The notes under the pieces: model-generated
The model's database searches: none
Told to the model about the DNA's origin: nothing
What the model saw: only the letters and a program-made list of their open reading frames with translations
Position numbers and translations under genes: made by a program
Part shown: piece by piece, positions 40,748 to 48,820 of the stretch
How positions within the stretch are numbered: position 1 is the first letter of the stretch
How the letters are laid out: each line of letters opens with the position of its first letter
Source: Ruminococcus sp.
GTDB taxonomy: Bacteria; Bacillota; Clostridia; Oscillospirales; Ruminococcaceae
Reading direction: 5' to 3'
NCBI GenBank assembly: GCA_017519145.1
Contig: JAFWTA010000018.1
Span: 1 to 48,977 of the forward strand
DNA: 48,977 nt

Positions 40748-41995
40748 ATGTACGAGAATAAAACGGAAGACCTCCCCGTAAAAGCGGTCCTCGCCTGTGT
40801 GGACACGGGAGAATTCGATGCGGAGGTCTCTATAAACGAGCTGGCTGAGCTGGCTGACACGGCAAACGCCAAGGTAGTAGGCACCATCATTCAGAAGCGC
40901 CCTGCCTATGACCCTGCCACCTGTATGGGTGCAGGCAGACTGGAGGAGCTGAAGGAGCAGCTGGACGCCCTTGAGGCGGAGCTGGTCATCTTCGACCACG
41001 AGCTGACAGGCGTTCAGGTGCGTAATATCGAGCAGATACTGGACGTCCGCGTCATCGACAGAACTACCCTTATACTGGATATCTTCGCTCAGCGCGCAAG
41101 GACCAAGGAGGGTAAATTGCAGGTCGAGCTTGCACAGCAGAAGTACCGCCTCCCCCGTCTTACGGGCATGGGCACGGCTCTGTCACGACTGGGCGGCGGT
41201 ATCGGCACAAGAGGTCCCGGTGAGACTAAGCTGGAGACCGACAAGCGCCACATCCGCAAGCGTATAAGCTACCTCGAAGCGGAGCTGGAGGAGCTGAAAA
41301 AGCACAGAAGCTTCTCACGCTCGCGCCGCAAAAAGGACGGAGTGCTCTGTGCGGCTATCGTGGGCTACACAAACGTGGGCAAGTCCACCCTGCTCAATGC
41401 CCTCACCGACGCAGGAGTACTTGCCGAGAACAAGCTGTTTGCCACACTGGATATAACCTCACGCGCCATCGAGCTCCCCGACGGAAGAAGCGTCATGCTG
41501 GTGGACACAGTCGGTCTTATCAGGCGGCTGCCCCACAATCTGGTGGAAGCATTCAAGTCCACACTGGAGGAGGCTGCGGCTGCGGATCTGATCCTCAATG
41601 TGCAGGACCTCTCTTCACCCGAGATAAAGGAGCAGGCTGAGGTCACGGAGAAGCTGCTCAGCGAGCTGGGCTGCGAGGGTATCCCCCGTATCTACGTCAT
41701 GAACAAGGCGGACGCCGCTCCCTTTACGGATACGGTGTTCGAGGACGACAACACCGTAATGATAAGCGCAAAGGAGCGCACGGGCTTTGACAGACTGCTG
41801 GAGTGTATCGTGAAGAACCTGCCCGAGACTGCCAAGCGCATGAAGCTCCTGATCCCCTACGACAAGGGAGCATTCATCGGCAGGATACGTCAGGAGGGCA
41901 AGATATTCTCCGAGGAGTACGCCGAGAACGGCACTTTGCTGGACGCCCTTGTGGACGTAAAGCTCATAAAGGAGGCGGAAAATTACTCCGTCTGA
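40748..41995 (+). CDS. hflX: Ribosome-associated GTPase HflX
   Basis: The 415-residue GTPase binds the large ribosomal subunit and can split stalled ribosomes. The N-terminal domain (CMGAGRLEELKEQLDALEAE; GIGTRGPGETKLETDKRHI) precedes the G domain: GYTNVGKSTLLNAL, DTVGLIRRLPHNLVEAFKST, NKADAAP and ISAKERTG. Usual length. AAGGAG lies ahead of the ATG; gap of 12 nt from the GIY-YIG gene. Confidence 0.97.
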   Translation: MYENKTEDLPVKAVLACVDTGEFDAEVSINELAELADTANAKVVGTIIQKRPAYDPATCMGAGRLEELKEQLDALEAELVIFDHELTGVQVRNIEQILDVRVIDRTTLILDIFAQRARTKEGKLQVELAQQKYRLPRLTGMGTALSRLGGGIGTRGPGETKLETDKRHIRKRISYLEAELEELKKHRSFSRSRRKKDGVLCAAIVGYTNVGKSTLLNALTDAGVLAENKLFATLDITSRAIELPDGRSVMLVDTVGLIRRLPHNLVEAFKSTLEEAAAADLILNVQDLSSPEIKEQAEVTEKLLSELGCEGIPRIYVMNKADAAPFTDTVFEDDNTVMISAKERTGFDRLLECIVKNLPETAKRMKLLIPYDKGAFIGRIRQEGKIFSEEYAENGTLLDALVDVKLIKEAENYSV

Positions 41996-42015
41996 GGTGT
42001 TTCGTCGGCAACACG

Positions 42016-42044
42016 TTGACATCGGCTTTTAAAAGCGATATAAT
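42016..42044 (+). promoter_or_regulatory. Promoter of ynbB-like operon
   Basis: TTGACA (42016-42021), 17 nt, TATAAT (42039-42044). The 144-bp repeat begins about 20 nt downstream, so it is transcribed as part of the 5' UTR. Confidence 0.93.
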
Positions 42045-42065
42045 CTAAATATACATACAAATCAT

Positions 42066-42209
42066 AATTTAGCGCGTATGCGCTAAGTTGATAGTTGAAA
42101 GTTGAGAGTTGAGAGTTAATGTGTTCGCTTCGCTCACAGTATTTAAATATTGTCGCCGCAGGCGACTCCACAACTTTCAACTCTAAACTTTCAACTCTAA
42201 ACTCAAATC
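42066..42209. repeat. 144-bp palindromic repeat, copy B
   Basis: Reverse complement of 28901-29044 with the same length and only a handful of differences. It is inserted between a consensus promoter and the ynbB-like gene and should fold into a long hairpin in the mRNA leader. Confidence 0.95.
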
Positions 42210-42236
42210 AAAATTTAGCAAAGCTAAATTTTGATT
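42208..42236. repeat. Perfect 13-bp inverted repeat next to copy B
   Basis: ATCAAAATTTAGC, 3-nt loop, GCTAAATTTTGAT. It directly abuts the 144-bp repeat and is missing from copy A, so it may be part of the original target or a second element. Confidence 0.8.
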
Positions 42237-42254
42237 TACAAGAAAGGATAACCA

Positions 42255-43535
42255 ATGAACAGTAAGATAAATGAATTATACGGCTTCAATGAGAAGCTCT
42301 CGGAGCTTGCCGCTCAGGCTGAAAAGAACTGCGCGGAAGCCTTCGCAAGAATAGACGCAAACGCCGAGTACTGCGGTGCTAAGGTGCTCAAAGCCTTCTC
42401 CGACAACAAGGTCAGCGAGCCCTGCTTCTACGGCTCAACAGGCTACGGCTACGGAGACATGGGACGCGAGGTCATCGACAAGGTATTCGCTCAGGCTCTC
42501 GGTGCTGAGGACGCTCTGGTGCGCTTCAACTTCGTATCGGGCACTCACGCCCTGTCTGTTGCACTCTTCGGCGTACTCAGAACAGGCGACAAGATAGTTT
42601 CGATCACAGGCAAGCCCTATGACACCCTTGAGGAGGTCATAGGCATAAGCGGCGAAAAGGGAAACGGCTCCCTTATGGACTACGGCGTGGAATACGGTCA
42701 GGTAGACCTTAACGCAGACGGTACTCCCGACCTTGATGGCATCACAGAAGCCGTAAAGGGCGCCAAGGTGGCTTATATCCAGCGCTCAAGAGGATATTCA
42801 CTCCGCGGAGCCTTCACCATCGCCGATATCGAAAAAATGGTAAAGGCTGCCAAGAAAGGCAACCCCGACGTTATTATCATGGTGGACAACTGCTACGGCG
42901 AGTTCGTTGAGGACCGAGAGCCTACTGCTGTGGGCGCTGATGTCATCATCGGCTCACTCATCAAAAACGCAGGCGGCGGTATCGCCCGTACAGGCGGCTA
43001 TATCGCAGGCAGAGCTGACCTTGTGGAGCTGTGCTCCTATCGCCTCACCTGCGTGGGCATGGGCAAGGAAGTCGGCTGCACTCTCGGCATGAACCGCGAG
43101 ATGCTTCTGGGTATATTCTTCGCTCCTGATGTAGTTGCCAACGCAATCAAGACCTGCACCTTTGCCAGTGAGCTTTTCACCCTCCTCGGCTTTGAGTGCT
43201 CTCCCCGCAAGGACGACCCCAGAGGCGACATCATCACCGCTGTAAAGCTGGGCGATGAGGAACACCTGTGCGCTTTCTGCCGCGGCATTCAGAAGGGCGC
43301 TCCCGTGGACTCTTTCGTAACTCCCGAGCCGTGGGATATGCCGGGCTATTCAAGTCAGGTCATCATGGCGGCAGGTGCTTTCACCAACGGCGCATCTATT
43401 GAGCTCTCCGCAGACGCTCCCCTCCGCGAGCCCTATGCTGTATGGATGCAGGGCGGCATTACCTACACCAGCGGCAAACTGGGCGTAATGCTGGCGGCAC
43501 AGGAAATGCTGTCGGAAGGACTCATAAATATATAA
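42255..43535 (+). CDS. PLP-dependent methionine gamma-lyase-like protein (YnbB family)
   Basis: The 426-residue protein belongs to the family labelled aluminium resistance or methionine gamma-lyase-like (Pfam Met_gamma_lyase, B. subtilis YnbB). Motifs are YGSTGYGYGDMGREVIDKVF, FNFVSGTHALSVALFG, VDNCYGEFVEDREP and the PLP-lysine stretch GSLIKNAGGGIARTGGY. The real substrate is unknown. Its place next to hflX mirrors the ynbA-ynbB pair of B. subtilis, so the neighbourhood is old although the repeat has split it. AAAGGA precedes the ATG. Confidence 0.93.
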   Translation: MNSKINELYGFNEKLSELAAQAEKNCAEAFARIDANAEYCGAKVLKAFSDNKVSEPCFYGSTGYGYGDMGREVIDKVFAQALGAEDALVRFNFVSGTHALSVALFGVLRTGDKIVSITGKPYDTLEEVIGISGEKGNGSLMDYGVEYGQVDLNADGTPDLDGITEAVKGAKVAYIQRSRGYSLRGAFTIADIEKMVKAAKKGNPDVIIMVDNCYGEFVEDREPTAVGADVIIGSLIKNAGGGIARTGGYIAGRADLVELCSYRLTCVGMGKEVGCTLGMNREMLLGIFFAPDVVANAIKTCTFASELFTLLGFECSPRKDDPRGDIITAVKLGDEEHLCAFCRGIQKGAPVDSFVTPEPWDMPGYSSQVIMAAGAFTNGASIELSADAPLREPYAVWMQGGITYTSGKLGVMLAAQEMLSEGLINI

Positions 43536-43567
43536 AAACGTAAAATTACAATGAGGAGGTAATCATC

Positions 43568-43909
43568 ATGCCATTCATCAATGTCAAGACCAATGTTTCT
43601 GTTTCAAACGAGCAGAAAACAAGTATCAAATCCGCTCTGGGCAGAGCTATCACTGCTATCCCCGGAAAGTCCGAGGGCTGGCTCATGGTGGGCATCGAGC
43701 CCGAGTACGACCTGTGGTTCAAGGGCGAGGAGGCTCCTGCCGCTATGGTAGAGGTGTCCATCTTCGGAAGCGCTTCTTCAAATGCGCTCACTACCCTCAC
43801 AAGCCACATCACAGGCATTCTTACCGACAACATAGGCGTTCCGTCAGACCGCATCTACGTCAAGTACACAGGCACAAACGACTGGGGCTGGAACGGCTCT
43901 AATTTCTGA
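43568..43909 (+). CDS. MIF-like tautomerase superfamily protein
   Basis: The 113-residue protein starts MPFINVKTNVSVSNEQK, giving the N-terminal proline that serves as catalytic base in the tautomerase/MIF superfamily. VGIEPEYDLWFKGEEAPAAM and WGWNGSNF at the C-terminus fit the macrophage migration inhibitory factor branch. It should form trimers with keto-enol tautomerase activity; the natural substrate is unknown. GAGGAGG precedes the ATG. It lies 32 nt after the ynbB-like gene and 10 nt before a dockerin protein. Confidence 0.9.
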   Translation: MPFINVKTNVSVSNEQKTSIKSALGRAITAIPGKSEGWLMVGIEPEYDLWFKGEEAPAAMVEVSIFGSASSNALTTLTSHITGILTDNIGVPSDRIYVKYTGTNDWGWNGSNF

Positions 43910-43919
43910 GGTGATATCT

Positions 43920-45164
43920 ATGATACTCAAAAGAATAATAGGCGCTGCTGCAGCTGCGGCACTGTGCTTCTCCGTATATGCTCCCACAGCCACCGGAAAA
44001 AGCGATACAGTTCTCAATGCTTCCGCTGAAGAATGGTGCTTTGCAGGAACCACCTGCGAGCCTCTCCACGATACTTCACGGGACGTTCAGGCAGAGGGCG
44101 TGGGAAATCCCCTGAACTTCGGCGAGAGAAATACTCCCGCAGACGCATCAGCTGAGGAGATACGCGCTATCAACCACAAAATGACCGTTCAGGAGGTAAA
44201 GTACGCTCTCTATAAGGAGATAGACGAGCACTGGGACCTTATCTCGACCCGTCTGGGTCAGCCCGACCGTGAGAAGATGTACGCACTGTTCCTCGGTCTC
44301 GGTTCAAGAGAGTCAACGTTGGGTGAGGGCAAGATAGGCTCAGACCACGAGACCGCATACGAGGACGGCTGGGGCGTGAACTCCGCCCATGCCTACGGCA
44401 CATTGCAGACCGCCGTTACTGCCTTTGCGGACTGCGACCCCAAGTTCATGCCCGAGGACAACGTCCCCGAGATGTTCCAGTATTCATTTACCCCGCAGAA
44501 CTTCTATGACTGCATAATCTCCAACCACATGGGTATCAGAAAGATACTCCACTTCGCTGAGATATGCATGAACGAGCAGGGCATGACCGACTATCAGGTA
44601 GTAAGGAACAGCCTCAAGGGCTTTAACACAGGCTGGTGCAATATGGCTGAGGACGACGGCGCTTATGCCACCTACGCCGACGAGATCTGCACTATGGCTC
44701 AGTTCTACTACTATGAGGGACACCTATACGATAACGTGTTCACATGGACATCTGCAAACGGTGAAGCTATCAACAAATACCGCACTCCCGACCGCTGGAA
44801 ATGGTGGGGCGATACTCCTCCGAGCATGGCTCCCATAACAGAAAGACCTGTTATCACTACCACGACTTCAACAACAACAACAACTACTACTACTGCCACT
44901 ACGACTTCAACTACTACAACAGTTACAGCACCGCCTCAGAAGATCGTCTACGGCGACACCAACTGCGACGGCACTGTCGAGCTGGCAGACGCTATTCTCA
45001 TAATGCAGAGCCTTGCAAATCCCGACAAATACGTTGTTACCGAGGAGGGCAAGACTAACGGCGACGTGGATAAATCCACTGTGGGACTTACCTCCAATGA
45101 CGCACTTCGCATACAGGAGTTCCTGCTCCATAAAATAGAAAGTCTGGATATAAACTCAGACTGA
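43920..45164 (+). CDS. Dockerin-bearing secreted protein, possible lysozyme-like domain
   Basis: The 414-residue protein has a signal peptide (about 1-26). Residues about 60-300 form a helical domain with FLGLGSRESTLGEGKIGSD (Glu131 in the place of a lysozyme/transglycosylase catalytic Glu), AYGTLQTAVTAFADC and SLKGFNTGWCNMAEDDGAY. A poly-Thr linker (about 312-335) and a type I dockerin (about 343-405, GDTNCDGTVELADAILIMQ and a second repeat) follow. It is therefore cellulosomal. The domain may be a peptidoglycan- or chitosan-type lyase or hydrolase, but I cannot name the family. ATG 43920 follows GAGGTG. Confidence 0.8.
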   Translation: MILKRIIGAAAAAALCFSVYAPTATGKSDTVLNASAEEWCFAGTTCEPLHDTSRDVQAEGVGNPLNFGERNTPADASAEEIRAINHKMTVQEVKYALYKEIDEHWDLISTRLGQPDREKMYALFLGLGSRESTLGEGKIGSDHETAYEDGWGVNSAHAYGTLQTAVTAFADCDPKFMPEDNVPEMFQYSFTPQNFYDCIISNHMGIRKILHFAEICMNEQGMTDYQVVRNSLKGFNTGWCNMAEDDGAYATYADEICTMAQFYYYEGHLYDNVFTWTSANGEAINKYRTPDRWKWWGDTPPSMAPITERPVITTTTSTTTTTTTTATTTSTTTTVTAPPQKIVYGDTNCDGTVELADAILIMQSLANPDKYVVTEEGKTNGDVDKSTVGLTSNDALRIQEFLLHKIESLDINSD

Positions 45165-45180
45165 CATTAATAAAGGTTTT

Positions 45181-45215
45181 GCCCCTGAGCGTTTTGTAAC
45201 GCTCAGGGGCAATGT
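45181..45215 (+). terminator. Terminator of ynbB-like operon
   Basis: GCCCCTGAGCG / CGCTCAGGGGC, a perfect 11-bp stem, followed by AATGTGTTTTATT, 16 nt after the dockerin protein's stop codon. Confidence 0.8.
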
Positions 45216-45225
45216 GTTTTATTCC

Positions 45226-45297
45226 GATTTAGTTTATATTTGAAAGCTGCGCAGTCGCCTGCTGTGACGATTTTTAAATAATTTCCGCGAACACATT
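45226..45297. repeat. Degenerate half copy of the 144-bp repeat
   Basis: GATTTAGTTTA...GAAAGCTGCGCAGTCGCCTGC...TTTAAATAATTTCCGCGAACACATT aligns with the first half of copy A (GTGGAGTCGCCTGCGG, TTTAAATATTG, GCGAACACATT) with many substitutions. The second arm is missing. It ends at the stop codon of the GH53 gene. Confidence 0.75.
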
Positions 45298-46892
45298 CAT
45301 TCTCGATCCTTGCGTTTTCGCTGATCGACGGGCACCGTAAAAGTGACCCTTGTCAGATCACTGTCGGGATAGCCCAGAATATAGCGCTGGAGCTTTATAA
45401 GGTCGGCAATATTCAGAACGCGGTCACCGTTGAGGTCTGTGGTGATGTCGGGCACTTCATTTCTGCCCCCCGTCAGGATAAGCTTCCTCAGTGCGGCAAC
45501 ATCGAAAACATCGATAACATCATCGCGGTTTATATCGCCGAGAACAGTCTCTATCTCCTCTGTGGGAACGGTGGTAGTTGTTGCAGCCGTTGTCGTTGTC
45601 GTGGTAGTAGTGGTGGTTGTCACCTTGGTCTGCTGTGGGAAGATGTTAAGGAACAGGTCAAGAGACTCCAGCGGCTTGCCGTGGAAGTCGAAAAGCGCCT
45701 GATTGTCAAATGAAGAACCACCCGTAGCGTCAACGCCCTCGTCATAGCCCTTGGCATAGATGGTAGCCCAGCCTGTGCCGTACTTCTCCCAGTTGTTCTT
45801 CTGGTCGTTCCACGAAAGGTCGGGTATGCCCAGCCAAGCAGGCTCCCAGTAGAAAACGCCTATGCCGTGACCGTTGCAGTCGGCAACTGCCTGAAAGACG
45901 TCGGTAACGGCTTTTATCTGACCGTCAACGGATACGGGATAGCGCAGCTCGCAGTCCTCATAGCTTGAGGTAACGTTGTTGCGGAAGTGGTCGCCGTCCA
46001 TATCGGTGTAGGGGTAGGCAGTCTCGGCAACCATGACGTACTTATTGTAGGTGTTGCCGATATCCGTCAGCACCTTTGTCAGATTCTCGGTGGAGCCGTG
46101 CCAGTAGGAGTAATAGGAAGTCGCGAACACATCATAATCCAGCTTGCACTCGTTCATTATCTTGGCATACCAGCCGAAGTGACCGTTTCCGGGATTTGCG
46201 AAGTGATGGGCGATGAGGATATCCCTGTCGAAATCACGGACAGCCTTCTCGCCGCTGGAGAACAGGTCGCATATCTTGTACATATCCTTCTCGCCGCAGA
46301 AGAAGCACTCTGTCTCGTTGCCCACCTGCACCATGCCGATATCGCTGCCGTTTTCGGTGAGGTACCTGAGCACCCACGATGTCCAGTTGTATATCTCGCT
46401 CTTGAGCTTTTCATGGGAGTGGGGCTGCCAGTACTTGGGACGGGTCTGCTTTGCAGGGTCTGCCCAGAAGTCGGAGTACTGTATATCCGCAAGGAGCTTC
46501 ATGCCGTGATCGGCAGCCCGTTTTCCTATTTTTGCGGCAGTTTCCAGATCGGAGTGACCGCCGCCGTAGCTGTTGCCATTGTCGTCATGGGGCTCGTTCC
46601 ATATCCTTACACGGATGTAGTTGACGCCGTGATCGGCGAGGACGGTGAACAGGTCAGCCTCATTGCCGTTGTCGTCATAGAACTTCATGCCCGCTTCCTC
46701 TAAGGAGATCACGGAGGAGATATCCACGCCGCGGATAGGTTCTCCGCCATTGATACGGCTGTCGAAGTTGTTGAATGTGACGGCAGGTATATTTGCGGCG
46801 TCAGTGACATTGACGGTTCTTCCGCAGCTGCCTGCGACGGGAAATGCAATTACCGCAGCGATAACAGCTGCGAGGACTCTCCTTGTGCTCAT
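45297..46892 (-). CDS. Cellulosomal endo-beta-1,4-galactanase, GH53
   Basis: The 531-residue protein has a signal peptide (about 1-22) and a GH53 catalytic domain (about 50-415: GVDISSVISLEEAGMKFYDD, YIRVRIWNEPHDDNGNSYGG). The acid/base is E193 (VQVGNETE) and the nucleophile E290 (MVAETAYPYTD). A poly-Thr linker (about 425-442) and a type I dockerin (about 450-508) follow. It should cut the galactan side chains of pectin. The dockerin differs in sequence from those of the xylanase (LGDINRDDVIDVFDVAALRK), so it may bind another cohesin. AGGAGG is 5 nt before the ATG. It lies 16 nt after a NERD gene, and its stop lies at the edge of a decayed repeat. Confidence 0.95.
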   Translation of the reverse strand: MSTRRVLAAVIAAVIAFPVAGSCGRTVNVTDAANIPAVTFNNFDSRINGGEPIRGVDISSVISLEEAGMKFYDDNGNEADLFTVLADHGVNYIRVRIWNEPHDDNGNSYGGGHSDLETAAKIGKRAADHGMKLLADIQYSDFWADPAKQTRPKYWQPHSHEKLKSEIYNWTSWVLRYLTENGSDIGMVQVGNETECFFCGEKDMYKICDLFSSGEKAVRDFDRDILIAHHFANPGNGHFGWYAKIMNECKLDYDVFATSYYSYWHGSTENLTKVLTDIGNTYNKYVMVAETAYPYTDMDGDHFRNNVTSSYEDCELRYPVSVDGQIKAVTDVFQAVADCNGHGIGVFYWEPAWLGIPDLSWNDQKNNWEKYGTGWATIYAKGYDEGVDATGGSSFDNQALFDFHGKPLESLDLFLNIFPQQTKVTTTTTTTTTTTAATTTTVPTEEIETVLGDINRDDVIDVFDVAALRKLILTGGRNEVPDITTDLNGDRVLNIADLIKLQRYILGYPDSDLTRVTFTVPVDQRKRKDRE

Positions 46893-46908
46893 AATGACCT
46901 CCTTTGTA

Positions 46909-47556
46909 TCAGTCGTTTTTCTTCCTTGTTCTTATCCACATCTTCTTCATAGGGTTCTTTACCTGCATATCCGAGAAGTAGTGATACAGCACGTCCTGAT
47001 TGCAGCCTGCATCGGGAAGTGACTTGTAGAACTTCTCCAGACCCTTGATATCCATGCCTATCTCAGAGGGGAACTCGATATCGTTTGCGGTGAATACGAC
47101 TGCACCGTTTACGGGAGTGGTATCGAAGCCGCCTTTTTTCAGGTGATGGATGACATTATCAATATGGGTCTTGTTCTGGAGCTGGGGGTTATAGAACTTA
47201 TGGGTCTTGCTGCCGATGGAGTGGGTGAGGTTCTTGCCGCTGCCTGTGACCTTGCCCGAGATGCCCTTGGTCTCCACCACGAGAACGCCGAAGCGGCCGA
47301 ATACAAGGTGATCCACCTCGCAGGCCTTGTTGTAGAGGGGGAGGTAGGCGTTGTTGATGATACGGATATGGTCAGCTTTTCCCATTTTCTTCAGCTTTTT
47401 TGCCACCTTGCGCTCGGCAGCTCTGCCCTTGCGCTTACCCTTGCTGAAGTGAACGGAAATATAGAGAATGAGCAGAAGTACAGCCACCGCTATGACAGCG
47501 ATGAGTATCCATGTTTTTTTGTCAAATATTATCGAAGCAGAAATATCAGGTACCAT
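46909..47556 (-). CDS. Membrane-anchored NERD-domain protein
   Basis: The 215-residue protein has an N-terminal transmembrane helix (about 15-36, WILIAVIAVAVLLLILYIS) and a NERD domain (about 45-165, AAERKVAKKLKKM; EVDHLVFGRFGVLVVETKG). NERD domains are nuclease-related; the DHLVFG...VVETKG pattern carries the expected Asp and Glu-x-Lys residues. The target is unknown. AAGGAG precedes the ATG. It is the first gene of a two-gene unit with the galactanase, with no obvious functional link. Confidence 0.9.
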   Translation of the reverse strand: MVPDISASIIFDKKTWILIAVIAVAVLLLILYISVHFSKGKRKGRAAERKVAKKLKKMGKADHIRIINNAYLPLYNKACEVDHLVFGRFGVLVVETKGISGKVTGSGKNLTHSIGSKTHKFYNPQLQNKTHIDNVIHHLKKGGFDTTPVNGAVVFTANDIEFPSEIGMDIKGLEKFYKSLPDAGCNQDVLYHYFSDMQVKNPMKKMWIRTRKKND

Positions 47557-47678
47557 AATTTTCTCCTTAAAAAATGAATAATCATAATATATGCGGTGAT
47601 AATAGTCATGTACCGTTGAAGCGCGGCATATCCGTCATCAGCGGTCTTACAAATCCCGAATAAAGAGGTGTTCTCAAT

Positions 47679-47897
47679 ATGTGGGACAAAATAGCTCTTA
47701 TTCTTCTGATAATCGGAGGAATAAACTGGGGACTTGTCGGTATATTCGAGTTTGATATGGTCGCATGGCTCTTCGGAGGCGCAGGCAGCGTCATCAGCCG
47801 TGCGGTATATATACTCGTAGCCATTTCGGCAGTCTGGTGCATATCACTTCTCTTCCGCAAAGACGAGGAGCTTGCAGTGCAGAATATCGACAGATAG
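47679..47897 (+). CDS. DUF378 small membrane protein
   Basis: The 72-residue protein has two transmembrane segments. The first contains the conserved LLIIGGINWGLVGIFEFD of DUF378 and the second is AVYILVAISAVWCISLLF. Function unknown. AAGAGGTG precedes the ATG. A hairpin without a T-run (GCTCCTT/AAGGAGC, 47911-47935) follows. Confidence 0.92.
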   Translation: MWDKIALILLIIGGINWGLVGIFEFDMVAWLFGGAGSVISRAVYILVAISAVWCISLLFRKDEELAVQNIDR

Positions 47898-47952
47898 ACC
47901 CGTTCACACGCTCCTTCAACGATGCCGTAAGGAGCGCTACATACGGATATGC

Positions 47953-47978
47953 AAAAAGGGAGGCGTAATGCCTCCCTT
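47953..47978 (-). terminator. Terminator of rpsF-ssb-rpsR operon
   Basis: AAGGGAGGC / GCCTCCCTT stem with TTTTT on the minus strand, 13 nt after rpsR. Confidence 0.95.
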
Positions 47979-47990
47979 GAATTTTATGAA

Positions 47991-48233
47991 TTAGTCGCTG
48001 ATATAAGGAAGCAGAGCGATGTGTCTTGCTCTCTTGATAGCAACTGTGAGCTCACGCTGATGGTAAGCGCAAGTGCCTGTTACACGTCTCGGAAGAATCT
48101 TAGCTCTCTCGGTCATGCACTTTCTGAGCTTAGCGAGATCCTTATAGTCGATCTTCTCGATCCTGTCAGCACAGAACATACAAACCTTCTTGCGGGGCTT
48201 CTTCGAGGGACGGGAATTTCTTTCCTTTTCCAT
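47991..48233 (-). CDS. rpsR: 30S ribosomal protein S18
   Basis: The 80-residue protein has [20 protein letters not shown], typical of S18, and keeps cysteines in [16 protein letters not shown] and GTCAYHQ, so it is probably the zinc-binding (C+) form. GGAGG lies 7 nt before the ATG. It is the last gene of the conserved rpsF - ssb - rpsR operon. Confidence 0.97.
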   Translation of the reverse strand: MEKERNSRPSKKPRKKVCMFCADRIEKIDYKDLAKLRKCMTERAKILPRRVTGTCAYHQRELTVAIKRARHIALLPYISD

Positions 48234-48272
48234 GACTTTTCCTCCTATCGTAATAAAGTAAAGTTAACGATC

Positions 48273-48791
48273 TCAGAACGGAACGTCGCCGTCGCTGAGA
48301 ATCTCCTCAAAATCGCTGAGGTTGCCGTAAGACATACTGTCATTTGCAGCGGGCTGCTGTGGAGCTGCCTGCTGAGGAGGAGCGGAATAATTGTTATTGT
48401 AGTTGTTCTGGGGAGCGCCGTAGCCGCCGCCGTTCTGATAACCGCCGCCGCTGCCGCCGTTATCGCCCTTGCCGCCCACGAATTCTACGTTATCCACCTG
48501 CACATCCATAGTGTAGTGAGTAACATCGGGGTGATTCCTGTCCTGATAGTTGTTATTTCTGAGAGAGCCCTCGATAGCGATGAGCTTGCCCTTATTGAAA
48601 TAACGTGACACGAACTCGGCTGTCTGTCTCCATGCTGTGCAGCTGATGAAATCAGCCTGTCTCTCGCCTGTAGTCTTATCGGCAAAACGCCTGTCTACAG
48701 CAACAGTAAATCTGCATGAAGCAATACCGCTCTGAGTCTGTCTCAGTTCGGGATCAGCAGTAAGTCTGCCGACTAAAATAACCTTATTCAT
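48273..48791 (-). CDS. ssb: Single-stranded DNA-binding protein
   Basis: The 172-residue protein has an OB-fold (MNKVILVGRLTADPELRQTQ to about residue 108), a Gly/Asn/Gln/Pro-rich linker and the acidic tip FEEILSDGDVPF that recruits partner proteins. AGGAGG precedes the ATG. It lies between rpsF and rpsR, as in many Firmicutes, and is the main replication SSB by context. Confidence 0.97.
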   Translation of the reverse strand: MNKVILVGRLTADPELRQTQSGIASCRFTVAVDRRFADKTTGERQADFISCTAWRQTAEFVSRYFNKGKLIAIEGSLRNNNYQDRNHPDVTHYTMDVQVDNVEFVGGKGDNGGSGGGYQNGGGYGAPQNNYNNNYSAPPQQAAPQQPAANDSMSYGNLSDFEEILSDGDVPF

Positions 48792-48820
48792 CTGACCGCC
48801 TCCTGATAAATGAAGTAGAA

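Noticed and set aside
44855-44935. Low-complexity ACT/ACA repeat
   Set aside because: It encodes the poly-Thr linker of a dockerin protein, a normal feature of Ruminococcus secreted enzymes.
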